The notes below the pieces were generated by a model. That model was not told the DNA's origin and searched no databases. It was given only the letters and a program-made list of their open reading frames with translations. The translations under genes were made by a program, and so were the position numbers. This document shows positions 46,001 through 58,349 of a DNA stretch of 64,000 bases, in pieces (within the stretch, counting starts at the first letter, position 1; every line of letters starts with the position of its first letter). This stretch comes from Ascaris suum (taxonomy: Eukaryota > Nematoda > Chromadorea > Rhabditida > Ascarididae). The stretch lies in NCBI GenBank assembly GCA_013433145.1, contig CM024191.1, forward strand, positions 1,690,501 through 1,754,500, written 5' to 3'.

Positions 46001-46810
46001 TTGCGAATTATAGAAATGAGCTGAGTTGGGCGATAATTTAATGAGAAATGGGAAGAAAATTAAGAAGAGAGAATTACATTGAGCGAATCGTATGGACTAA
46101 ATTCATCGGAGCCAAGAGTCGCCCTCTCACTTTCTTCACGAATCATTTTTAGCACACTCAGTACGACATTCGAAATAACGAATTCGGTCGGTTCTGCAGC
46201 CGCCAACTTCTCCCTTTCGCCTTTCAACAGTTCAACCAACTCCCTGTAAACATCAAAAACTTCATTGCAAGCACACATAAAACATCGAAGAGAAAGAGCT
46301 TCAAATATAAGCAAACCAATTATATCATCTTATCCACTCCTAGTATCACTCTCCCCTTGAAGCGTTTCGTTACATTTACGAACAAGATCAGCTTTCCACT
46401 CTGAAAGCTGAAACTCCCGACAAAGTTTGAGCTTAGGTTCAGCAGATTGTTGTATGGCATTTTTAAATGAGCGAAAGCTAAGCAATAAAAAGTAGATGCT
46501 CTTGGAAGCTGAGAGGAATGCAATTGGTCCTTGCATCAATACTAGGACGCCCTGAAATCAGCAATAATTTTTTAATGCACGATTACTACTCCGAACAAAC
46601 GATTTTACTTCGAGAATTTCAATAGACCTTCGAAATCAATGTTGAATCGTTGATATGTTTCCAGTATAAATTGAATGCCTACCAATACAATCAAGAAAGC
46701 AAAATTCACTAGTAACTTACTCAACATTTTCATATTTGCCGGTGATAACAACCTTTCGCATGAAGTTCAATGATTCAATTGCTATTTCGTATGAGGAACC
46801 GCGATTCGAC
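43048..46810 (-). CDS. Translation initiation factor eIF2B subunit beta (EIF2B2), 5' end unresolved
   Basis: A regulatory subunit of the cytosolic eIF2B decamer that exchanges GDP on eIF2 and senses eIF2-alpha phosphorylation. Exons are 46810-46721, 46243-46078, 45589-45461, 44744-44495 and 43367-43048, all in phase. SSYEIAIESLNFMRKV matches human SSEEMARETLGLLRQI. Next come ELVELLKGEREKLAAAEPTE, AVDHICSSDVVITHGLSRSE, CLAAKRHSVPVCICAAFYK and VYRLIGDYYHPDDI, all in the human order. About 318 residues are recovered, against 351 in human. The initiating exon was not found. A candidate at about 46,912-46,975 has donors but no ATG and uncertain phase. The 44,494-43,368 intron starts with GC, not GT. 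The gene lies 1.08 kb upstream of CABIN1 on the same strand. Confidence 0.93.
43435..43462. repeat. Perfect 11-bp hairpin in eIF2B-beta intron
   Basis: GTAGCCGCTAC (43,435-43,445), loop CGTCAA, then GTAGCGGCTAC (43,452-43,462). A third copy, GTAGCGGCTA, lies at 43,415-43,424. It is 68 nt from the last exon, inside the GC-AG intron, close to the acceptor. Confidence 0.85.
45843..45852. repeat. C10 tract
   Basis: A mono-cytosine run in the eIF2B-beta intron between exons 46243-46078 and 45589-45461. Confidence 0.9.
46330..46539 (-). other. Open frame with good acceptor inside an eIF2B-beta intron
   Basis: A strong GATTTCAG acceptor near 46,557 opens a same-strand frame whose later part (LKLCREFQLSEWKADLV) looks protein-like. 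The flanking eIF2B-beta exons join perfectly without it, and human eIF2B-beta has no matching segment. It may be an alternative exon, a nested relic or chance. Confidence 0.25.
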
Positions 46811-46832
46811 CTGAAAATAGATTTCATTTGCC

Positions 46833-46879
46833 AATAATAATAATAATAATAATAATAACAGTAATAATAATAATAATAT
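46833..46879. repeat. (AAT)n microsatellite, interrupted
   Basis: A tandem AAT repeat with one ACAGT interruption near 46,858-46,862, just upstream of eIF2B-beta exon 46810-46721. Confidence 0.95.
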
Positions 46880-46979
46880 ATTCTGCATAAAATACTATTA
46901 ATTAACACATAGCATACCTTTAAAGTAATCACTGCGGTATTTGAGATTTCGGAATACGGCAAACGACGCTGCTGACCTG

Positions 46980-49900
46980 ACTAGGGACGAGATAACGGGC
47001 AATGATAATTGTTCAATAGAGGGAATTAGACAGTGATAGAAAATCCAATAAAAGAAAGGCGAATGGCGTTTGCTGACAAGGTAAAACAGAACATCCTACA
47101 CACCTTATGAAGCATTCTAAACAAACTCCTTCAAATTATTGCCGAACGATGAGATATCTAGGTCCCAAACTCCTTTCTTTTCAGTATTTCTATGATTACC
47201 GTGTCAACAAAATGCTTCAACGAAAGTCACTTTAAATCACAGGTTGTATTTCTTTGGAATTATACAGTATCTGTCGTTACTGCGGCTGAATGATGAGGAT
47301 TTTTCTGGTTATAAATCCTCTCCCCTTCTCCTGAAGACCAGGTCATAATCGTTTCAAAGGACTCACCCAGGAGAATCTTTAGATTTAGCTCCAATTAAAG
47401 CAAATTTTGAGTAGTAACGGACTTTTGAACGTTTCTTTGGTCTGATTTATTGAAAAGTTCAAGACTGCTATGAATTTTACAGACAGATGAGTAGTCTTGA
47501 GACAAGGCTACTTCAAAAGCCGATAGAAGGAAGGCAGAAATCCCAACCTGATTGGGTGAGGATCAAGTGAGGGAGGACCTCTAGGATTTTTCAAGCGATC
47601 TAGGTCAACGCCTTCCACCACATGAAATCAGTATGCATCACCAGTCACTCACTACCTGAATGCGTTAATTTGCATTGTGTTAAATAAATAGCTAGATCCT
47701 TGCATCAAGAGTGATGCTGCTCAAATTTTACTGGAAAGTTCACGCAATACCTCCAACTAATCCACAGATGAGAAGCACAATGCGATCAAAATTCGTCGAA
47801 GTAAACCGAAATATTCCCTTACGCATTCATTTCGTCTAATCTCCTCTCAACTGCTATCTCTATTTTATTCTCCTTTCTTCGATCAACAATCTGTTCGTTT
47901 GTATTTTTCATATTTGTACCAGCCTGCCCCTTTCGCTTGTTCTGTCAAGTATCTATGTACCGCAATCTATTTCTTTCAGGCCATTTTAATTGCAGGTGGA
48001 CGCATCACAGTGAACTGCGACGAAAAACTTGCTAAAAAAAGCGTGGATGAGCATATTTACGAGAAATTCCTATTACTTCGTATAGTGAAAGTATCGTGCA
48101 CCTGGCTCTTAACCTTGCCAAAAAGGCTCTCCTGTGTTTGTTGACGTCATCGATGGTATTGCTCCGGGGTGACATTCGTTTTGTGGTTCTTCACTCGCGT
48201 TCACCTTAAACAAACTGAAACATGATCAGAGATGTGCTAGAGGAATTAACTTGAGATGAATTTACGCAGCTCCGATTACGAGACCAGCCAGCCAGAAAAT
48301 GATGATATTACCAACCAGGTCATTGAAAATTGCTGAACTCTGCCATAACAAGAGTGAGGTTTGTTTCAGTTCTACGTGAAATTCGACCATCTCGTGCATA
48401 CGTTAACCCCCGATCCATTATTGCTGAAATATGATGAATTGGCAAACTCGCACACCGCTTCTAGCGAACAAATAAACCATTAATTCACCTGGCGACCCCT
48501 TCACCTTCAATAAAGCATCATAATGAAAGTTTCAAACGGAAGAACGAACAATTGCGGGACCGCACTTTAGCATTTTACAGCACAATACCTGCTTTTTCGA
48601 AGACACGTAAGTCGAATGCGTAGCACAACGTGGACTCGTTTTGTTTTTCCGTTTCATGATTTGTAGTGTCTCTAACGATTTGCGTGGAAGTGCTTTCTTC
48701 CTTCGATGGTTTTTCTTTTTGTTGTCGACTTTTCAGTGTGTTGACTGAAATTTCGTTTATTGCCTTTGCATTTCATTGAATTAAATTCACGTCAGTCGAG
48801 ACACTACCTTGCTTCTGTTCCTGCGCCTTTGTTTTTTTCCTTCATTCCTTCGTTTCTGTTCATCCGGAAATATAGGCATCCTCCCTCCTCAGCCATCACT
48901 TCCCACCTCCCGCAGCACATAACGGCGTAGTGGCGCAACAGCTCCAACTCCACTTGACCGAACTGCACGAGCTTGGTGCCGTTCTAAAGTCTGTGATATC
49001 GGAGGGGAGGGGGGATCGTGCAATATGGGGTGACGCAACCAAACAGTTTAATTTTGGGAGCTGGTGATTGGGGTGAAGGTCAGTGTTTTAAAACAATTGA
49101 ATTATATGCGTCCTTTATATGAACATAACGGGAGTGGATTTTTTCGAAACAGAAAGTTTTATCAAGTTCTTCTTGAAAAACATTATTTTCGTTGTATCTA
49201 ATACTTAGCCCATAGAATGTGGAGGAATGGAGAACGGCAAGTTTTTTAAGACGTCTGACGGCGATTTTTGTTCGAATTATTTCATCAACTGCTGTTTCGA
49301 CGAGCGCTAAAAGTGACAGCATCAGTGTTGACTTATTATCGAGTTCAGCCACCGTAACATCCAGCAGGGATACAAGGATGAAAGCTAGCCATTAGAACAG
49401 ACAGGAAGTGGTCGGTGGTATACTAAGCTAGTCAGTACAACGAAGTAAAGGAACCGAGTAAGGCAGGGTAATCGGTAGAACAGAGAAAAGGAACTCAATT
49501 GTGGAAGCCAGTTCGTACAAAAAAAGAAGGCAGAAAATTGATGAGGTAAGCTACCTGAGAGGATAAAGAGGAAGAATTCGATGATAAAAGCTTGTCGGTA
49601 GAACAGGGAGGAGGAATTGAAATAAATGAATAGATGAACAAAGTGGGTCTTTATTTCGATAATAAAGAAAACGACATGCCCATTTAACCACCCATCGGCG
49701 CAAACGTCAAAGCAGCAATAACAACGAGACGATAAAATGATAAGACTAGTTAAGAAGGGAATAAAAGCAGTAAGCGCTTATGCGCGGGAAATAACAAGTT
49801 AACGCCGAACATTAGATATCATCCGAACAGCTAACGTCAAGGAGTTATAATTATAAGAGACAGAACACAATTGAATTTAGCTGATGAAGAAACGGAATTT

Positions 49901-50049
49901 CTTGCTTGCACTCATCGTTTAAGTAACGCATCCCATATGTATATGTCGGGAAGTGCGAACGAGTTGAGAACGACGAACGTTTCACAGTGTCACCCTCCTC
50001 TGTCATCGCAGAAAATGTAACCGTGAGCGCGATGCAGACTGTGTTGATA
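46980..50049. other. Intergenic region, no gene recognised
   Basis: Contains eIF2B-beta 5' flanking sequence and scattered short frames. A minus-strand frame at 49,080-49,352 (90 codons) and a plus-strand frame at 47,899-48,144 (81 codons) have no family signature. The missing first coding exon of eIF2B-beta may lie in the lower part. Confidence 0.35.
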
Positions 50050-51943
50050 GAACATTATTATCGGAAGCGATATTCGAAGGATCGTTTATGATTTAATAGC
50101 ATAGTTGAAGGACAAACTTGAGCTTTCTGACACGAAGAAATTCCAACGTAAAGATTTTCAGCCTTTGTTGGCAAGAAGGATGAAGTAACCCTGGGAATAT
50201 ACTGATGAATCGGCGCTGCGCATTTCCGACGAAGTTAGTATCTTTGACGCGTAACAGTAACAGCTAGGAGTGCAATATTCAACGATTGGTCAGCAATATG
50301 AAGTAAAGACCACATTTGAATCGCTTAAGGCGTTTGTATTGCAGAGAACGTCAAATATGACTTCTTAGTTCCGGTGCTTTCTCACATAAAGTCTGTGCAG
50401 AATGCTGAAGTCAGTTTAGATCCTCTCTCACGTAAATGCCCAGTTCATGGATAACATTTGTGGATGACCCGACCATTCCTGCCAAAAGGTAGCAAGTCGG
50501 CGTGCAGTTCCTATTAATCGATCATTGAGCTAACGAAGCGTTTGGTAAATTTTTAAATCGTCTATTAGAAGCTTCCACGGACTCTTTAGTTTTCTGGAAA
50601 CCTCATTTACATATAACACAATAAAAGTGATCTCGGGGCATTTTCCTCTTACACAACTACCGATCCACGTCATGATCTTCAGAAAAGTCCTGTCGTTTTA
50701 ATTCGAAAACTACGACCGGTGAGGAAGTTTTTGAGCCGAGCTAGAATAGCATACGCTTCAACTATATGAAGTAGCTTGTTATGTTCGGCTGTGTTAAACA
50801 CTGACAGAGTTCAGGTATTGCCACTAATGTCTCATCCGTTGTTTGATCTCCCTCACTTGGCGCAACCATCCATTTGAGTGGTGGCAAAACAAGCTGCATT
50901 GCCGTTGAACTGCCTGACAGGAAGCCAAAATGGTTGTGGTTGAGAGCACCTGTTGAAGTGAGGCACTTAAGAGCAGCGCTTTTGACCACAGTTCTCGGCG
51001 AAGGAAGTCAGTTTGATGCGACAATAATCGGACACAACATTTAAAAAAAGGTTTCGTCGAAGGGAGGTTTCATTTGGGATTTTGCAAGCCTCGGGAAGGG
51101 ATCTGACGATGGGCTATGTTGAAATATTTAACTGTGGGGAACTTAATTTTATCGCTTCTTTTTCAATAGATCACAACAATAAGGAATCCCATCATTCTTT
51201 ACAATCTCGTTGTCAACTCTTACATGGCCTCCCTGTGGGCAAAAAGATCGAAGGAATACCGTCATCTTCCTTATTTATTTCCTCGAAATAAGACGCAACG
51301 ACGTTCGTATGTATCGCGACCGCTAGTGATAACTTTACCTGTAAGAGTCTTGATTGCTCTAATTAGAAACACTGCACGAACTTTTAAGTTCCCTATTCAT
51401 GTATTTGAAAAGAGATCAACCGATTTCTGGAATGAAGTGAACACTTCTCATGATTTATGATCCATTTGTTATACTGTTTTGCGATAACTAAGAGAAAATT
51501 GGTGAAACGCAGCAGTGACTAAACGCTAAAGATAAAAGGGCATATCGTTTGTTACGATTTCGGCATCAAAGCAAATACGAACGTCTGTTAGTCAACTTGT
51601 ATACGATAAATTGAAATTTGTCATACATTTGCTTCATACTTGGGCAATCCTCAAATTCCATGTCCTGTTGTACTTCTACTAGAAACGCATTTACCATTTA
51701 TCATTTTCCGTTATGTAGACTCCGTGATTAGATTTTTCTGTTTATCGAAACTAGGCGAAAGCAAAATCTGTTAGAACTTAAAAAATCCGCACAGACCATT
51801 TCACTAACAGAATGAAGGGACTGCGGCTTAGCGGATGCGCGGTAAGGTAACTTTTGGTGAGGATACCATAAACGGCTCCTTAAGCCATTATCTCAGTCTG
51901 TACGCGGGATTTTATAAGAATCATCAATGGAAAGAGATTGATT

Positions 51944-51974
<31 letters not shown>

Positions 51975-52772
51975 GAGAGGGGGAGGTTAACTGAGCCATT
52001 TTCCACATAGAGCAAGATCGTCGAGAAATTTGAAACTTTAGGCGGTGTGAACCTAAAGTTTTATAATAGATCAGCTGAGGAGTTCGATGCTCCCATATCT
52101 TCCACACACCATCAACGTTTCAGTTTCTTCTTTTTCTCGGTCGCTTTATAATGTAACCACCTCACATTATCATGTTTGGAACAGTCTCAAGACGCCTCTC
52201 TTAAATTAAGCATGCAAGGCAGCTAATTTTCTTTCTTCACCGAATAAGGGAGCATAGATGGTCAATTCCTGACAACAAATTTTGAGCTTTTAGGCGTTCC
52301 TCAAAACTTCCGCATCATGAAGCTTGCCAGGATTCACTTTCGTAGGATTCTTTTGCCAAACCTACCTACTGAATATCCGCGCTGTGAACGCTTGCTGGGA
52401 GATCATGTCTGAGTTAGGTGTGTCTAGAATCTTTTCTGCAGTCCGATTGAAGAGGCTCCTTTCACGAGGCGTTACGAGGCCAGAAAGAACATCGATTACC
52501 CCAACCAAAGCGACTGGCCTTGTTTGCAGCTTTTGGTCATCGACGTCTTGTGTGTGATGGGGCGAAGCGGGAGTCACTTGGCTTGACGTTTTCATCTGTT
52601 CCATAGATTTGAGTGCTGTCATAGTGTCCTGTGAAGAAATGGTGATTGTCGTATTGAACTCGGACACGACGGCCATCAGCATATGCGGATCGGTTTCATC
52701 TCTTCCCAGATGTGGTTTATCACTCCTGCCATAATGACGCGCAGTTGTTCCTGAGTGCCACAAATGCAGCAT
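50050..52772 (-). mobile_element. Decayed CR1-like LINE (ORF1 plus reverse transcriptase fragments)
   Basis: Read on the minus strand, the pieces are in element order. At 52,772-52,362 an ORF1-like frame contains RPVALVGVIDVLSGLVTPRE and TAEKILDTPNSD, resembling the IVIxGIPES...R..D...V..IL segment of CR1 ORF1. At about 51,000-50,830, ALNHNHFGFLSGSSTAMQLV resembles the RT motif QFGFRKGRST. At about 50,807-50,690, SVFNTAEHNKLLHIVEAYAI and KNFLTGRSFRIKT match motif A and the following block. At about 50,480-50,430, VIHELGIYVREDLN resembles VKDLGV..SSDL. At about 50,165-50,110, LKIFTLEFLRVRKLKFVLQL matches the C-terminal LEYRRLRxDL block. Frameshifts and stops are frequent, so it is inactive. 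Exact ends and target-site duplications were not identified. Confidence 0.75.
51943..51975. repeat. Compound (TG)8 G18 tract
   Basis: TG repeats pass directly into 18 G, followed by AGAGGGGGAGG. It lies inside the LINE relic and repeats the layout seen at 25,413-25,445. Confidence 0.95.
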
Positions 52773-54929
<2,157 letters not shown>

Positions 54930-55958
54930 ATGGTCGATCTTAGCGGTAGCAACAGTGTCCTACAGCACAGCTTTGATAATTCAGTCTTCATTATACCTGC
55001 CCTCATCATCGTCGCCATTGTGGGTGAGTGGAACTCTCTCTTCCACCAAATCACAATTCTTTAATGTAATATTCGGGTAGTGCAGCATATTTCCCTGCAC
55101 AAGCCGTTTATTTTTTTTCCATCTTCATGACTTTTTTGGTGTTTGTCCTTTTCTTCAGTGTTGGTAGCTTAATCGATCCCTTTTACAGGTAAAGGTAATG
55201 CAAGTAAAAGTTTGACATACGATATGATAGAAACAGTTCATGTGACTTTGAAAAAAAAAGGATCAAAGCTTGTTTCTTTTTCGCTTGGGGAGATGGGGTG
55301 CCGCCATTTAGAAACTGTGTTAATAAATCGTAAGATTGATCTTGTTGCGTTACAGAAAAACTCATCTGCCATCTTCTCGTTTGCGTAATGCTTTTGAGCC
55401 GAGCAAAGTCTTTTTTTTTGTCTTTCATTTATGCTCTTATTTTTGTGTTTTTTTATTATTCCTTTGCAAGAGTTGTTTTTTATCCTCATATTTTCACTTT
55501 ATAGTTGCATACGACCTTAATAGAGGTCATTAATCGTCTCGGTACTTGAAAACCTTCCGAACGCTGCACAGGTGCTTTTTTTCAGATCCGCTGAAGAGGC
55601 GTCTTGACGTCTAAATATGGGCAGGAATTCATGTAGAGAGGATTCATCTAGGATCTGAAATGTGATACTTCCACTACCTTATAGTATTCTTGAACTCTTC
55701 GATGGAATTTCCCAGTTTAGAAATGTTGGCGTTTGGGGATGTGATTTTTCGATAAGAAAACCTTTAGAGATGCAACACTCATAACTGAAAGTGTTGGTGC
55801 AATTTTTTGAAATTTCATTTTATACTGCGGCGAATTTCTTGGAAGAAATTATTTCAGCTATTGTGACGTACAAGTTGACGAGCTCGTTGAAACTAAAGCA
55901 GAGACGTGAGGAGGAAAGAAGGCGAAAACGGGAGGCAAGGCCTAAAAAGCGCAACTAA
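54930..55958 (+). CDS. Small single-pass membrane protein, 64 aa, 2 exons, family unknown
   Basis: Exon 54930-55023 (ATG to a GTGAGT donor) joins exon 55858-55958 (TTTCAG acceptor to TAA) in phase, giving 65 codons with the stop. The N-terminal ~18 residues (MVDLSGSNSVLQHSFDNS) are polar. Residues 19-34 (VFIIPALIIVAIVAIV) form one hydrophobic segment, and the last ~25 residues are strongly basic (KQRREEERRRKREARPKK), probably cytosolic or helical. The architecture is like SMIM-type microproteins, but I do not recognise a specific family. Support comes from strong splice sites, consistent phase and the clean membrane-then-charged layout. The protein is too short for comparison by eye to exclude chance. 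Confidence 0.6.
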
Positions 55959-58349
55959 ACGCCGTTGCTACTGATCGTAAAGTGAATCGAAGAGTCTCAT
56001 TTATTGAAAACGAAAAAAAAAAAGAAATTGATCGTCACCTTTTATCACTTGGCTTAATTGTATGCACCTACTTATATTTGTAAAGTTTCTGTTGAAATCC
56101 TAATGGTTGGTAATTTTAGCCTGGTACCCTGATTGCATAGTCCCGTCGAGTGGATGACTCTTTGCTTTCTTTTTTAAGCTGGATTTCAACTTTTTTTGAT
56201 GCATACTATACTATAAAGAAAAATAGCGCCCAAATCATTTGTGATCGTTTATTGCGAATAGTTATATACGTGACCACTTGTTACAGTGAGAATTAGCGTT
56301 ATATCGAAGAGTGCAAAGGAAGTTGTGAATGATGGATTGGCAGAGGTGGAGGAGGAGATGGGGGATCGATGAGTTAGAGGTGTCTGGAAGTGAGAAATGA
56401 AAAAATCAAGTACTAACGTGTAGGTGAACTAGTCGCTGAATGAGCCCATTTCTTAAACCATACGATTCAATTACTTATATATATGATGTAATGCGAACGG
56501 CTGTATGGAAACGGAAAATATCCGCAAAAGTTGATCGTTTTTGCGCTTGTGGTGACGTAATTTTTGAATGTTTTATTTATGCCGTTTTTGTGGCTTCAAG
56601 GCGAAGTGGGTGGCTACAGCCTCTCGCTCCTCCACTTTCGACACCACCGATATATTCGTTTCTTTTATACATCCGAAATATGTGAAGAGCGAATCGCAGA
56701 GACACTCACTTGAATAGCCTACATTCCATTTATTTATTGTTGATGTGGTTGAGTGGTTGTCATGGTGATGGGTATAAAGCTTTCGCTGTCGTCCAACATC
56801 CTACACTCATGTCGTTATTTCATGTGCATGAATGGCTTGGATTTGAATTGACAGATGCGAGCGTTTTTACTGTTGGCAAACTGCTCGACGATAGAGGTCT
56901 GTTTTTCCACTTGATTCGTATTGCCCTACAACAACACATCTCGGCGGTACCATCTCAGGCATATTTTGTTCCTGAATGACGACTGGATTTGTTTATATAT
57001 AGAGTGCATAGTAATTAAGAATCATACACTTCTATTGGTATCCAGCGTCATTTTCGGAAACTTGGTACGTGGAGCCAGATTTTTCTTTTCGTGGATCCAG
57101 ACTCCCTTCTCTCCTCCAGTTTTGCAACTTCGTGATGGCATATGTAATCATTCTAACTGGAAAGCAAAAGACAAGGGAGGATGAAATCGATGTGTCTGCG
57201 TGAAATTTTTTGCGAAGAATTTGTTGAACTGTGCTGATAGGTGCGGTCACAAATTTGAGCCTTCCGCCAGCGACAGTGGATTCTGAGGTTATCGTATTTT
57301 GGGCGGTTGTTATATTGAGTCTTTTATTGATTTAAAAAAAAATGAAAGTACCTGAAAAGACCCACATTCCGATTTACGAAAACAAACCAGTATCCACCTG
57401 AAATTCTTTCATCCTGACCAAGGTTGCGTGTGAAGGTGTGAGTGATGGTGGTCGACTAGATGTTATAGCCAGGTCTAGCGCTAACCTATCCAGCTAGGGT
57501 GTAACTCCCTGTTCACCACTTAGAGGACGCAGTAGATTCTACGTTCAGGCGACACAATATTTATATTAGGTCGATTGGCTTCACGCCAAGTCGTACGGTG
57601 TATGCGGGAATAAGTTGTTTTTACATTGATAGCACATACCTCATAGTATATGAAAGCACACCTGTCTCATTTATGTGTGAGGGAAGATGTAAGTCAGAAA
57701 TTGGCCACTGTGGAAAGGCTGTAAGCGCACTCTATGGTAGAAACGTGACGTTCAGCTTCTTTCAACGTATTAGCGGAAACATGCAGGTAGAACATCCGCT
57801 TTTCTTCAAACCGTTGGAGAAATTTACATGTCATGAGTTGTAGATTTGACCTATCGTCTTGGATTAGGTGCTAGGATAGAGATAAATAAATACTTTCAAA
57901 AAGAAAACAAGCGATCTGGTTGCAAAAGGCGCCATATCATAGTTGCACAGAAATCCGCCTGTCAAAGTTTTTTTTTTTTTTTTGCAAATAGGCGACAACT
58001 GCAGAATTAGTGATAATTATATGAAGAATTCGCGCAGAGGTACTATTTTGTAGCAAATAGTAGCAATGTGGTCTTTATTTCTAAGAGAAGACTAGGAATA
58101 TTTGCATGTACTGTAGTAATGGGTAAGAGGCGTGAAGCCTTGCATGGAGGTTTGATTACACGGATCAACGTAATATGATGTCATTATTTAGTTAATATGG
58201 TGAGAGGGAATAGACTAAGAGTCATAGAAGAAATCGACATTGATACATTAGACTTGGAATGGAGGTCGAAACTGCGTAGATGCACACAAACTCTCTAGAA
58301 ATAAATGTAGCAAGGAAAACGTTGTCTCTTGTACAGTGTCGGAGGAGAA
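55959..58349. other. Intergenic region, no gene recognised
   Basis: Plus-strand frames at 56,440-56,685, 56,710-56,979 (89 codons, starting with a hydrophobic, signal-like stretch MNSLHSIYLLLMWLSG) and 57,598-57,843 are open but unassigned. I could not connect any of them by splicing to BBS9 or to the small membrane protein. Confidence 0.35.

Noticed and set aside
51224..51460. Plus-strand 78-codon frame with a WNEV-like end
   Set aside because: It lies within, and antisense to, the minus-strand LINE relic, and the resemblance to a LINE C terminus is too weak to call separately.
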